Assembly: GCF_016861975.1 (NCBI RefSeq)
Contig: NZ_BOMB01000034.1
Location: forward strand, 1-62,048
Length of the DNA stretch: 62,048 nt
DNA from: Actinocatenispora rupis
GTDB lineage: Bacteria; Actinomycetota; Actinomycetes; Mycobacteriales; Micromonosporaceae
Reading direction: 5' to 3'
Position numbers and translations under genes: made by a program. Of this stretch, positions 41,658 to 50,263 are shown in pieces (position 1 is the stretch's first letter; each line of letters opens with the position of its first letter). The notes beneath the pieces are model-generated. The model searched no databases. It worked only from the letters and a program-made list of their open reading frames with translations, and had not been told where the DNA came from.

Positions 41658-41981
41658 TCAGTCCTCCCGCGTGTCTTCGTCGCCGTCCTGTGGCGTGCCG
41701 TCCCGGCTGGCCGTCGTGGTACTCGTCCGGCCGTCCGTATGCCGCGCCAGCGGCACCAGCTCCTCACCGTCACGGATCATCCCGACCTGCCGGTGGGTGT
41801 CGTAGCTCAGCGCGTTGACGTCAATCGGTTCGACCGTCGTCGGCTCGACGGCCAGCGTGACACCGAACGGCCGGGCAGCCGTTGGCATCTCGTTGTCGCC
41901 AAGCGGCAGCGCCGGGCGACCGAGCGGGAACTCATCGGTGACCGTGGACAGCGGGTCGCAGGTGGGGGTCAGTACGTGCAC
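41658..41981 (-). CDS. Graspetide precursor peptide
   Basis: A precursor of about 107 residues. The leader has RPFGVTLAVEP and the YDTHRQVGMIRDG block typical of ATP-grasp-modified RiPP precursors. The core is the Thr- and acid-rich end (RHTDGRTSTTTASRDGTP then QDGDEDTRED), offering Thr hydroxyls and Asp/Glu acceptors for ester rings. It also holds RDG, an Asp-Gly suitable for aspartimide formation. The GTG at 41981 with CGGAG upstream is my choice; an ATG at 41888 (76 residues) lacks a ribosome site. It heads the operon. Confidence 0.85.
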   Translation of the reverse strand: MHVLTPTCDPLSTVTDEFPLGRPALPLGDNEMPTAARPFGVTLAVEPTTVEPIDVNALSYDTHRQVGMIRDGEELVPLARHTDGRTSTTTASRDGTPQDGDEDTRED

Positions 41982-42302
41982 GTCGTACTCCGATCGTGGG
42001 GAACCGGGATGGGCACAACGGCCTTCCTTCTGGAAGAGCCAGTCCGGCCGGAACACCGGCGCGGACGCGGTGGGCGTGGCTGGCACCGCTGGACGTGGCA
42101 GCGTTCGGCAGCGGCGCGGATCGCCCGCACCACGCGGTCAGGGGCAAACCGTGGGGCAGCCCGCCGCGTAGGGTTCATCCGACGGGCATCTCTGGGCCCT
42201 GCCGACGCCGATGTGCCGCGGAGGTGCTCAACGCGACGGCGGTGAGGAGGGCAGCGCGGTTGGCCGCGGGCGCTGGGACGTGTACCGCGCCCCGCCTCGT
42301 CG
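41982..42302. other. Leader and promoter region of the graspetide operon
   Basis: 321 bases between the precursor and the upstream acetyltransferase stop. No coding frame has even bias. Open frames on both strands are Arg/Pro-rich and look spurious. It probably holds the operon promoter and an untranslated leader; I could not find a clear -10 element. Confidence 0.45.
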
Positions 42303-42866
42303 CTACCCCTCAACACCGGACGATGCAGCCTGGGTTTCTCGCCACTCGGGGGCAATGAGTGAGTAGAGCAAGCTGTCACGCCATGCGCCGTTGGTGAAGA
42401 CGTGGTCGCGGAGGCGGCCCTCGTAGGTGAAGCCCAGGTGTTTGACGACCGCGACCGACGCGCGGTTGTCCGGTCCGATGGCGGCGCTGATGCGTCGTAG
42501 GTTCAGGTGACCAAAGCCGAACCGGATCGCAGTTCGGGCTGCGTCGGTGGCGTAGCCACAGCCCCAGTACTTGGCGCCGATCGCGTAGCCCAGCTTCGCA
42601 GCACGCACGCCGGCCAGGCCGAGCCGCACAAATCCGACCAGCTCATTGGCGACGTCCACGGCGAAGTAGTACTCGACTCGATCCGGGCTCTGCGCCCGGT
42701 CGAGGGCGCCACGGATCATGGCCTCGGCCTGGGCACGGTTTCTGCTGTCGAACGACAGCCAGGTCGTCACCCGGTGGTCGCCGATGATGCGGTGCACAGC
42801 GTCAACATCGGTGAGGGCAAACTCTCGCAGAATGACGGATTCGCCGACAAGCCTGATCGGGTCCAC
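42303..42866 (-). CDS. RimJ/RimL-type GNAT acetyltransferase
   Basis: 187 residues. The family features are the early ILREFALTDVDAVHRI, LGYAIGAKYWGCGYATDAARTAI (acetyl-CoA loop within YWGCGYA) and the closing LNLRRISAAIGPDNRASVAVVKHLGFTYEG. The RimJ/L subgroup acetylates N-termini or small amines. The GTG at 42866 after TAGGAG is preferred to a longer frame that runs through the XRE gene. It follows the XRE/TPR regulator by 8 bases, so both are co-transcribed. Confidence 0.88.
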   Translation of the reverse strand: MDPIRLVGESVILREFALTDVDAVHRIIGDHRVTTWLSFDSRNRAQAEAMIRGALDRAQSPDRVEYYFAVDVANELVGFVRLGLAGVRAAKLGYAIGAKYWGCGYATDAARTAIRFGFGHLNLRRISAAIGPDNRASVAVVKHLGFTYEGRLRDHVFTNGAWRDSLLYSLIAPEWRETQAASSGVEG

Positions 42867-42874
42867 GGCGTCTC

Positions 42875-44233
42875 CTATCGGCTGTGGCTGGAGGCGGCGA
42901 CCACACGAGTGAACGTTTCGATTTGCTCTTGCAGTTGCTGGGCGAGTGGATCGGCCGCATGGGGGGAACGGGACAAGGCATCGTGGACGCGGTACACGGA
43001 GCGCACGATCCCGTTGATCCGCTGGGCTGGGGGCAGTTCCAGCACGGGGGCAAGCGCGTCTGCCGCGCCCTCCAGATCGGGTCGTGCGCCCTGGATCCGC
43101 GCAACAGCAAGGTCGGTGGCGCTTCCCGCCGAGTCGCCGAACGCCCATTCCTGCGGGTGCTCGCGGTACGCCGCGACCGCCTCGGTGCCGTAGTGCTCGG
43201 CGGATGCCTCTTCGGCCGGTAGCCATGCGTAGGCGTCGGCGGTGTAGTACAGCTGCCGCGCCCGGCCAAAGGTGCAGATGCCCCCCAGCTCGTCCAGCTC
43301 GTCGGCCTGCACGCGGTTGGCTGCTTCCTCAGCACGTTGGATCGCGCCCTTGGCGGCCTCGGCGTTTCCGAGCGCAGCCCAGCTTCGCGCTTCACTGACC
43401 GGCAGCCACACCGAGGCGGAACCGCGGCTGAGTGCAGCATTCTGTTGGCCGTGCTGGGCGTAGCGGATCGCTTCGTGGTGCCGGCCCGCCCAATAGGCGA
43501 TCAATGCCTGCATGCCGCGCAGCCACGCCCGCAATCCATGGTGGTCAGCGCTGTCTGCGCACACGTAGGCCGTACGGGCCTGGGTCGCTGCGGCGTGCGG
43601 TTCGGCCACATCGTGTGACGCCTTGGCCAGCAGCCCACCGACGACGCCGCCAGCCAGAAACAGTTGCCGGGCGTCCTGCGGTCGCTGCCGCTGTTCGAGC
43701 AGCGTGAAGATGGTGTCCTGAAGATCGACCAGATCACCGAGGATCACATGGAGGGGCTGGACCTGGTAGTCGAGGGCGAGACGGCGTAGATCGTCGAGGA
43801 TCTGTTCCATCGTCTCCGCCGGCAGCGCGCCGTTGTTCAGGGTCGAGAACTTCCGTGCGCGTTGGGCCGCCATGCTGACCATCGCTTTCTCTGCTCCGGC
43901 GCCAGCTATGGCAGGGCCTGGGGCAGGGTTGGTCTGGGGGAGGGTAGTCAGAGCGCCGTGAACGATCTCGTCGGTGTAGGGCTGAAGCAGCTGATCGACT
44001 GACACACCGAACATGCGCTGCAGAACCCGCCGGGTCGGCGCCGACACGGTGCGACGCTGCCCAGACGCGAGCCGGCTCAGATGCCGGGCACCAAGCGTGA
44101 CGTCGGTGTTCAGCTCCCGGGCAGTGGCCTCGAAGCTACGAACGATGTCGTCGTAGGTGTCCTCCTGCCGCTGCCACAGCAGATACTCCAGCACCGTCCG
44201 AGGCTTCCGGGTCCGGTTGCTGCGACCTGCCAC
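42875..44233 (-). CDS. XRE-like HTH regulator with TPR-type tail
   Basis: 452 residues. The N-terminal region (about 10-85) has a cro/C1-like HTH (RSFEATARELNTDVTLGARHLSRLASGQRR). The C-terminal 250 residues form repeated helix pairs resembling TPRs (RGMQALIAYWAGRHHEAIRYAQHG, SWAALGNAEAAKGAIQRAEEAA). This layout occurs in actinomycete regulators that sense peptides or other proteins. Start at 44233. It is divergent from the small HTH gene at 44.7 kb and co-directional with the acetyltransferase and graspetide genes. Confidence 0.8.
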   Translation of the reverse strand: MAGRSNRTRKPRTVLEYLLWQRQEDTYDDIVRSFEATARELNTDVTLGARHLSRLASGQRRTVSAPTRRVLQRMFGVSVDQLLQPYTDEIVHGALTTLPQTNPAPGPAIAGAGAEKAMVSMAAQRARKFSTLNNGALPAETMEQILDDLRRLALDYQVQPLHVILGDLVDLQDTIFTLLEQRQRPQDARQLFLAGGVVGGLLAKASHDVAEPHAAATQARTAYVCADSADHHGLRAWLRGMQALIAYWAGRHHEAIRYAQHGQQNAALSRGSASVWLPVSEARSWAALGNAEAAKGAIQRAEEAANRVQADELDELGGICTFGRARQLYYTADAYAWLPAEEASAEHYGTEAVAAYREHPQEWAFGDSAGSATDLAVARIQGARPDLEGAADALAPVLELPPAQRINGIVRSVYRVHDALSRSPHAADPLAQQLQEQIETFTRVVAASSHSR

Positions 44234-44721
44234 ATCGGCCCCCTTCCTCCACGGTCACGACCGACTGTCGCGCCCCAGACCCCCCGAAGCAACAGAGGTC
44301 CGCCTTTGGTCCGGTAGCGGTCGCAAAAGGGACCGAACCAAACCGTCGCATGGCCCAGGGCACCTCACACACCCTTCATGGTGACTCAACACATCTCGCC
44401 CGTCACAGTGGGGAGCCCGGCATGACCACCCGAACTGCACAAACACCCGAGAGTCGCCTGATAGGCGGCGCGGAGCCGCTGACAAACACCCGGCCCGGTA
44501 ACCGGCCCGACGCCGTCATCGGCGTCAGCGCATGCCGCCGCACGGCCGCCCGCGGCCGATCCACCAACCAGGCGGGCGCCGTCCCCGGCTTCGAGCCTGC
44601 CCCGCCATGGCCAACACCGAGCCTCCGGACCAGTGCCTCCATGAACAGCGAGTCGGTCAGCACGCCGGCCCACCCAGCGCCATCGCCTTCCACAACCACA
44701 GAGAGGCAGGCATCAGCGCCC
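44234..44721. other. Intergenic region with poor coding potential
   Basis: About 490 bases between divergent regulator genes. In-frame codons run upstream from the small HTH gene to 44350, and an ATG at 44422 has a GGGAG site, but bias is uneven and the sequence is low complexity. The region probably holds both promoters. Confidence 0.4.
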
Positions 44722-45030
44722 ATGATCAAGCTTGTCGATGTCCCGACCGAAGACACCGCTCGCGCCGACGTCGCCCCATCCGAGGAAGACCGGGCCTACT
44801 GGCAACGACGCCTTGAGTGCCTGACCGAGGCATGGCTGGGCGTGCGCTGCGAGCGTGACCTTGCCATCTACCGGCTGCACCAGCACGGCATGCCGGTGCG
44901 TGAGATCGCCCGACTGGCAGACGAGTCTTCCCACGTTGTCGCAGACACCATCGCCGCCGCGGCGGGCGATCCCAACATGGCCGACTACCAGCCCGGCCCG
45001 CTCTGGCACGAGTTCTGGCCGAAGTACTGA
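44722..45030 (+). CDS. Small HTH protein, copy 1
   Basis: 102 residues from the ATG at 44722; starts at 44641 or 44422 are possible. A helical core (EEDRAYWQRRLECLTEAWLG) leads to a sigma-like helix-turn-helix, YRLHQHGMPVREIARLADESSHVVADTI, and the tail ends LWHEFWPKY. It is a close paralogue of the gene at 48618-49016, and the DNA similarity continues past both stops. It lies 100 bases before the ATP-grasp remnant. Confidence 0.7.
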   Translation: MIKLVDVPTEDTARADVAPSEEDRAYWQRRLECLTEAWLGVRCERDLAIYRLHQHGMPVREIARLADESSHVVADTIAAAAGDPNMADYQPGPLWHEFWPKY

Positions 45031-45135
45031 CGACCGCCGATCCACGACGGCGACCAGGACCCGACAGCTGGCAGCTACCCGGCGCGACGATCTGCCACGA
45101 TCTATCAGGTCTGCTGACGATCCTGCGACGCACCG

Positions 45136-45276
45136 GACTTCCTGGTCCGGCCCGACGGACAGTGGGTGTGCCTCGAACTGGACCCCAACGGCCAATGGGC
45201 CTGGACCGAACAGTCCGCCGGACTATCGATCAGCAGCGCGCTGGCCGACCTGCTGGAAAGGGGCAGCATCACGTGA
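45136..45276 (+). pseudogene. C-terminal remnant of a second graspetide ATP-grasp ligase
   Basis: The frame starting at 45136 encodes DFLVRPDGQWVCLELDPNGQ, then WAWTEQSAGLSISSALADLL and ends at TGA 45274-45276. It matches the last 46 residues of the intact ligase (DLVVTPDGRHVFLEVNPNGQW onward), including the Asn-Pro-Asn-Gly-Gln-Trp-like metal motif as DPNGQW. No start codon or upstream part of a ligase is present. Its stop overlaps the methyltransferase GTG (GTGA), as in an intact operon. Confidence 0.82.
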
Positions 45277-46388
45277 CCACCACCGACGCCAACCACATGC
45301 CTGTGGAACAGCGTGCCTCACAACTTCGGCGCCGGATGGTGGACGCCCTGCTCGCCTCCGGTGACCTGGTCAGCCCCGAGTGGCAGGCGGCGTTCACCGT
45401 CGTGCCCCGCCACGTGTTTGTGCCCGAGTTCTGGCAGCAGGGCCCAGGCGGCCAGCAGCATGTCGGCGCGCACACAGCAGACGCCTGGCTGACCGGCGTC
45501 TACGACGACCGGGTCCTGATGATCCGGCCCGACGGCGGCTCGTCGTCTACCGTGCCGAGTCTCATGGCCGTGATGCTGGAGGCCCTGGACGTCACCGACG
45601 GGCAGCGGGTCTTGGAGATCGGTACCGGGTCCGGGTACAACGCCGCCCTGCTGTGTCACCGGCTCGGCGGCCAGAACGTCACCACCGTCGACATCAACCC
45701 CGAACTGGTCACCGACGTTCGCGTTCGGCTCTCCGAGGCCGGATACCGTCCGACCGTCGCGGTCGGCGACGGCGCGGCGGGCTGGGCCGACGGCGCCCCC
45801 TATGACCGGCTGATCGCAACCTGCGCGGTCGACACCATCCCACCGGCCTGGCTGGAACAGGTCCGCTCCGGCGGCCGGATCATCGTCCCGATCGCCACCG
45901 GAATCGCCGCACTCACCGTTACCCGGCCCGGCGGAGCGGACGGACCGTTCCTCGCGATCTCGGCGTACTTCATGCCGCTCCGCGGCGCCGACGAACCCGC
46001 CGCGGTCGACACGATCCTGGCCGTCGCAGCCGACCCCACCCTCCCGGCACGCGCAACGACACTCGGCGCCGATGTGTGGTTCGACAACGCATTCCGGTTC
46101 CTGCTCGCCGCTACCCTTCCCGGGCTACGACTGCTCACCAGCGACCCCGCACAACAGACCGCGATCGTCACCCACCCCGACGGATCCTGGGCTCGTCTGG
46201 CCGACGGGAAAGTCACCCAGGGCGGCCCGCGCGACATCTGGGCCATCGTCGAACGCACGCGTCGCCAATGGGATCGGCTCGGTCACCCCAACCGCGAACG
46301 CTTCACCCTCACGGCCACCGGCAACCACCAACACATCCGCCTCGCCAACACCGCCCTGGCCTGGCGCCTGCCGACCACAGCGCCGTAA
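45273..46388 (+). CDS. Second graspetide-type PIMT-like methyltransferase
   Basis: 371 residues, paralogous to the methyltransferase at 39.5-40.7 kb: SLMAVMLEALDVTDGQRVLEIGTGSGYNAALL carries SAM motif I, then VDINPELV, and YDRLIATCAVDTIPPAWLEQV. The C-terminal extension ends HIRLANTALAWRLP. The GTG at 45273 overlaps the end of a broken ATP-grasp gene, and there is no precursor gene nearby that I can find. It is therefore an orphan or acts on a peptide encoded elsewhere. Intact motifs suggest it is still functional. Confidence 0.85.
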   Translation: MTTTDANHMPVEQRASQLRRRMVDALLASGDLVSPEWQAAFTVVPRHVFVPEFWQQGPGGQQHVGAHTADAWLTGVYDDRVLMIRPDGGSSSTVPSLMAVMLEALDVTDGQRVLEIGTGSGYNAALLCHRLGGQNVTTVDINPELVTDVRVRLSEAGYRPTVAVGDGAAGWADGAPYDRLIATCAVDTIPPAWLEQVRSGGRIIVPIATGIAALTVTRPGGADGPFLAISAYFMPLRGADEPAAVDTILAVAADPTLPARATTLGADVWFDNAFRFLLAATLPGLRLLTSDPAQQTAIVTHPDGSWARLADGKVTQGGPRDIWAIVERTRRQWDRLGHPNRERFTLTATGNHQHIRLANTALAWRLPTTAP

Positions 46389-46487
46389 CGACTCGTCGAC
46401 CAGACCGGATCGAGCGGTCACCGCCTGCCCATCCAGCCGCAGTTCGCCGATCCGCATCTATCACGCACCCACGCTCCCCGGGGGGTC

Positions 46488-46515
46488 GGGGACGCTTGAG
46501 ACGCGTAGGCGTCCC
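46488..46515. terminator. Weak hairpin after the second methyltransferase gene
   Basis: GGGACGC (46488-46494) and GCGTCCC (46509-46515) form a 7-bp stem in the gap before the HD-domain gene. It is a possible terminator. Confidence 0.35.
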
Positions 46516-46563
46516 GCGGGTGTGGTACCGCCGTCCGGCGTGGTCTGCCTACGGTGACCTGCC

Positions 46564-47130
46564 ATGGACGACCTTGTGGGCTGGGCGGCGGGAATCGCGC
46601 GTCGGTATCTCACGACGCCGGAGTTCACCGAGCGGCGGTGGCGGCATGTGCAGGCAGTAGCGGCAAAGGGTGAACGGCTGCGGCCGGTGGCCGGCGGCTC
46701 GGCGGACCTGTTGCACGCGGCGTGTTGGGTGCACGACATCGGCTACGCGCCGCAGCTGCACGACACCGGCTTCCATCCCGTTGACGGTGCGCGCGCGTTG
46801 CGCCGGTGGGGTGCCAGCGAGCAGTTGTGTGGCCTGGTGGCGCATCACTCGGGTGCCCGGCATGAGGCGCAGCTGCGTGGCCTGGGAGCAGAGCTTGCCG
46901 AGTTTCGTGACGAGCCCGGGCAGGCCCGCGACGGGTTGTGGTTCTGCGACATGACCACCGGCCCTGCCGGGGCGGAGCTGAGTTTCGAGGCGCGGCTTTG
47001 TGAGATCCGGCAACGCTACGGCGCCGATCACACCGTGCCGCGGGCGATCGCGGCGGCGGCGCCGGAGATCCGAGCCGCGATCCACGCGGTGCAGCAGCGC
47101 GCCGCGCAGGTGGGCGTGCGGCTGGGTTAG
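46564..47130 (+). CDS. HD-domain phosphohydrolase
   Basis: 188 residues. The HD motif is at 57-58 (ACWVHDIGYA), with H28 (RRWRHV) upstream and LVAHHSGAR and FCDMTTGPAG downstream, completing the metal ligands of the HD fold. Such proteins hydrolyse nucleotides or phosphate esters. The start at 46564 is the first ATG after a TGACCTGCC context. It converges with the NUDIX gene, overlapping it by four bases. The substrate is unknown. Confidence 0.88.
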   Translation: MDDLVGWAAGIARRYLTTPEFTERRWRHVQAVAAKGERLRPVAGGSADLLHAACWVHDIGYAPQLHDTGFHPVDGARALRRWGASEQLCGLVAHHSGARHEAQLRGLGAELAEFRDEPGQARDGLWFCDMTTGPAGAELSFEARLCEIRQRYGADHTVPRAIAAAAPEIRAAIHAVQQRAAQVGVRLG

Positions 47131-47594
47131 CGCAGCGCGGCGGTGACGCCGGCGAGGTAGTCGTCGATGCGGGCCCGGATGCGGGGGTGCATGGCCAGCG
47201 ATCCGATCTGCTCGGGGCTGAACCAGCCGACCTCGTGCGATTCGCTGCTGACCTGCAGGCTGCCGCCGACCGGGCGGGCGGCGACACAGACGGAGAACTC
47301 CTGCCGGACCTCCCCGTCGCTATAGGCGAACACGTGGCCGGGGTCGGTGTAGACGCCGATCACGTAGCGGGGCGTGACCTGCAGGCCGGTCTCCTCGCGG
47401 ACTTCCCGCATCACGGTCTGCGCGATCGACTCACCGAGTTCCATGCCGCCGCCGGGCAGCGCCCACAGGTCGTTGTCGACCCTGCGCTGCAGCAGGATGC
47501 GGCCGTCTTCGCCGGCGACCACCGCGGAGGCCGCCGGGACCAGCGAGTTCGCGGCCGGCGCCGCCGGGTCGTTGTAGTAGTCGATCCGGCTCAC
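47127..47594 (-). CDS. NUDIX hydrolase
   Basis: 155 residues. The Nudix box is complete: G49-x5-E55-x7-R63-E64-x2-E67-E68-x-G70, in GGMELGESIAQTVMREVREE. It hydrolyses a nucleoside diphosphate linked to another moiety. The start at 47594 overlaps the stop of the XRE/PLD gene (ATGA), so they form a two-gene operon. The small dibasic C-terminus is typical. Confidence 0.92.
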   Translation of the reverse strand: MSRIDYYNDPAAPAANSLVPAASAVVAGEDGRILLQRRVDNDLWALPGGGMELGESIAQTVMREVREETGLQVTPRYVIGVYTDPGHVFAYSDGEVRQEFSVCVAARPVGGSLQVSSESHEVGWFSPEQIGSLAMHPRIRARIDDYLAGVTAALR

Positions 47595-48370
47595 GCGCTG
47601 TCCCGATCCTGCGGTCGCGACTGGTCGACCGACGCCGGAGTGGCGTGCTGCCAGATGCTGTCGAAGTGACCGGCGAACTGGCCGAACAACCCTCCGGGCC
47701 GCACCTTGCGCAGATGCAGCAGCGGGGCTTTCGCGCCGGTCGTCGCGTACAGGTGCGGGGTGACGAGCATCTGATCATCGAACCGGAAGATCGAGTTGTA
47801 CAGCGGGGTGTCCTGGAACCGCAACTCGAAGCCAGGGCAGCCGAACAGGCCATCGAGCATGCTCAGCGTGGTGTTGATCCGCACCACCAATGTCAGCGGC
47901 GTGCCCTCCTCGGCATCCCGGTACCGGACATGCTCAGAGTCCGGGTCGGCGATCACCGCACGGATCCGGCACCCGTCCTCGCACTTCGACCGCAGCGTCT
48001 CAACCAGCTCCGGGTGTTGCAGAGCAAGGAAGTAGAGGGTGTAGCCGAGCAGATCGATCCGGTCGCTGGCGCGACTGATCAGATCCCACCATCGCTGGGT
48101 CGGCAGATCGGAGCGGTAGGTGTAGGCGGCGACGATCTCGGCATCGACCGGCGCCGCGGCAGGGGCCCGGCCGATCGTCGGCCACAACCAGCTGTCGTCT
48201 TGCTGCAGGAGTCCCGCCACCAGCCGCCTGGTCTCTGGCCTCTTCGGTGGCCGTCCACGCGACAGCCATCGATACACGGTCTTGGGATCGACCTCGGCAG
48301 CCTGCGCCAGACGTTCGACGCCGATACCGGCCTGATTCATGGCGGCACGTAGACGTTCGTTGGCTGCCAC
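47591..48370 (-). CDS. XRE-type regulator with phospholipase-D-like (DUF5919-like) domain
   Basis: 259 residues. An N-terminal HTH (about 5-50: AAMNQAGIGVERLAQAAEVDPKTVYRWLSRGRPPKRPETRR) is followed by a domain of about 180 residues (RASDRIDLLGYTLYFLALQ, GCRIRAVIADPD, NSIFRFDDQMLVTPHLYA) resembling the PLD-like part of DUF5919 proteins. No intact HKD motif is visible, so the domain may be non-catalytic and ligand-sensing. The GTG at 48370 with GGAGG upstream is the likely start. It is co-translated with the NUDIX gene. Confidence 0.75.
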   Translation of the reverse strand: MAANERLRAAMNQAGIGVERLAQAAEVDPKTVYRWLSRGRPPKRPETRRLVAGLLQQDDSWLWPTIGRAPAAAPVDAEIVAAYTYRSDLPTQRWWDLISRASDRIDLLGYTLYFLALQHPELVETLRSKCEDGCRIRAVIADPDSEHVRYRDAEEGTPLTLVVRINTTLSMLDGLFGCPGFELRFQDTPLYNSIFRFDDQMLVTPHLYATTGAKAPLLHLRKVRPGGLFGQFAGHFDSIWQHATPASVDQSRPQDRDSA

Positions 48371-48617
48371 CACTCCTCCATGCGGCGAGGACGGCTGGGA
48401 CGCCACGAAGACTACGGCAAGCGTCCCAACCGTCACCGCAACGCGGTCGCCGTGTCGGGCCCGGCACGATCCACTGTTCTCACCACGGCCGACGCCGACC
48501 CGCGCCGCACGCACGGGCCCCCACGGCGTCGGCCGTGACCGACCCGCCGCGGCACGCTCCGCGGCCTGCCGGATCACCGCTGACCGTTCCCACCACCGCA
48601 GCGAAAGGACCGCCGCC

Positions 48618-49016
48618 GTGACCGTCACCCTTCCCGACACCACCCTCACCAGCTCACCGCTCGACGCCGGCCACGCCTCGGCCGACCCGGAACAGCAGCC
48701 CTCGGTTCCGTGTCGCACCACCGATGTCCCGGCCGAGGGCACTGCGTCCGCCGCGGCCGTCGGCACCGAGGAGGAGCGGGCCTACTGGCAGCGACGCCTG
48801 GAGCGTCTGACCGAGGCATGGCAGGGCGTGCGCTGCGAGCGCGACGTCGCCATCTACCGGCTGCATCAGCAGGGCGTGCCGGTCCGCGAGATCGCCCGCG
48901 TGGCCGACGAGTCGCCCCACGTTGTCGCGGACATGATCGCCACCGCGGCGGGCGATCCGAACATGGCCGACTACCCGCCCGGCCCGCTCTGGCACGAGTT
49001 CTGGCCGAAGTACTGA
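48618..49016 (+). CDS. Small HTH protein, copy 2
   Basis: 132 residues from the GTG at 48618, which follows GAAAGGA. It shares with the 44.7 kb gene the blocks AYWQRRLERLTEAWQGVRCERD, the HTH (YRLHQQGVPVREIARVADESPHVVAD) and the tail LWHEFWPKY. The N-terminal 55 residues differ. The start context resembles that of the small plus-strand genes at the left edge. Confidence 0.75.
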   Translation: MTVTLPDTTLTSSPLDAGHASADPEQQPSVPCRTTDVPAEGTASAAAVGTEEERAYWQRRLERLTEAWQGVRCERDVAIYRLHQQGVPVREIARVADESPHVVADMIATAAGDPNMADYPPGPLWHEFWPKY

Positions 49017-49111
49017 CCACCGCCGATCCACGACCGTCCACACAGGACTGGAGGGAACTGCCTTGTGCGGTGGGTGTGGTACCTCCTTGTGGTGGCGTCG
49101 ATCGCCGGGAC

Positions 49112-49930
49112 TCAGCGTGCGACAGCGATCGGCGGCAGCGCCTCGCGCGGCGCGTACCGCAGCTGGGCCAGTGGTTCGCCGCTCGCCCAGGCGTTGAACG
49201 CCTTCACATACAACGCCACGTGTTCCCGCGTGTCACGTCGGCGTTGGACCTGACCGGCCTGCTTGCGGGCCATCGTCAACATCAGGTTCCGGAACCTCAA
49301 CCGCGGATCGGCACGCGCCAGCCCGGCACCGTCAATAATCCCGTCGAACCACGGCTCCAGCCGCTTCGGCTTGTTCACCCGCCCCAGCAGGTAACTCGCC
49401 GCCCCGGCCGCGCTCTTGATCATGCCGGTTGCCGCCGCGATCTGATCCCCCACCGCGACCGCATCCCGCAGCCCCGGATTCGCGGCGAGGGTTTCCAGGA
49501 TCTGATGGTTCGTGACCGCAGCGCTACCACCCGACCAGGCACCGTCGGGACGGTTGTCGTACAGCCACACGGTGCGCACCATCGACGCCAACTGGACGGT
49601 CGACTTCTCCCCCTCGATCGCCAACACGTCTGCGGCGTTACGGCGCCGGCCGGTGTCCAGCACGTCGAACGTGTCAGCGTCCACGTCGGTGAACACCAGC
49701 ATCTCCACCGGCACACCGGCCTCCACCACCGCGGCAAGCCGATGCTGCCCGTCGACCAGACGGCCGTCGGCGCCGACCGCGATGCCCTGATGCGTCACCT
49801 GCCAGTCCCCACGCCGCATCGCCTCCGCGAACGTGCGCACCAGCGACGCCGACAACGGCCGGTTGCTCGTGTTGGCCTTCAACAGCGTTGCGGCCTTCTC
49901 CGGGGTGATCTTCTGAACCCTGCTACGCAT
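49112..49930 (-). CDS. ParB-like N-terminal-domain protein
   Basis: 272 residues. The ParB/Srx-type motif GRLVDGQHRLAAVVEAGVPVEM is at about 57-78, preceded by RRGDWQVTHQGIAV. The rest is helical (TNHQILETLAANPGLRDAV, IKSAAGAASYLLGRV) and ends with many basic residues. Such proteins occur on plasmids and mobile elements and may bind DNA or act as CTP/ATP switches. ATG at 49930 was chosen because further upstream the frame is low complexity. It stands alone on the minus strand. Confidence 0.78.
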   Translation of the reverse strand: MRSRVQKITPEKAATLLKANTSNRPLSASLVRTFAEAMRRGDWQVTHQGIAVGADGRLVDGQHRLAAVVEAGVPVEMLVFTDVDADTFDVLDTGRRRNAADVLAIEGEKSTVQLASMVRTVWLYDNRPDGAWSGGSAAVTNHQILETLAANPGLRDAVAVGDQIAAATGMIKSAAGAASYLLGRVNKPKRLEPWFDGIIDGAGLARADPRLRFRNLMLTMARKQAGQVQRRRDTREHVALYVKAFNAWASGEPLAQLRYAPREALPPIAVAR

Positions 49931-50129
49931 CGAGCAGTACTCCTGTCTCCCGCTCACCGCCGTACCACGGGGCCGGGGATCGATAACCCGACCATTATCC
50001 CCACCGACCTCAGCACCCACGACATCCGTCACCAGAACAAAGCACACCGGCCCGCCGACGACAGGCCGGACGCAATGGTGCTGCCGACTCTGCGGTGCAC
50101 CAAGTCACTCCGGGACGGAGCCAGGGTGG

Positions 50130-50210
50130 TTTCCAGCGGTCATCGCGACCCCGGGTGGTTCGGCGAGGTTAACAGCGCGGTGAAGAGTGCGGCTGGTGGG
50201 CGGTGTCCGA
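50130..50210 (+). repeat. 80-bp repeat, copy A
   Basis: TTTCCAGCGGTCATCGCGAC onward is about 85 per cent identical by eye to 53006-53088, in the same orientation. Conserved cores are GTGGTTCGGCGAGGTT and ACAGCGCGGTGAAGAG. The two copies flank the Sel1-repeat gene. Confidence 0.7.
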
Positions 50211-50263
50211 ATAGCTCGGGGCCGGTGGCGGTGGACGGCCCGCAGAACTCGAAAGCGGCCATG

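Noticed and set aside
47591-48370. Catalytic phospholipase D activity of the XRE/PLD-like protein
   Set aside because: No HxK-type active-site motif is visible, so I describe it only as PLD-like.
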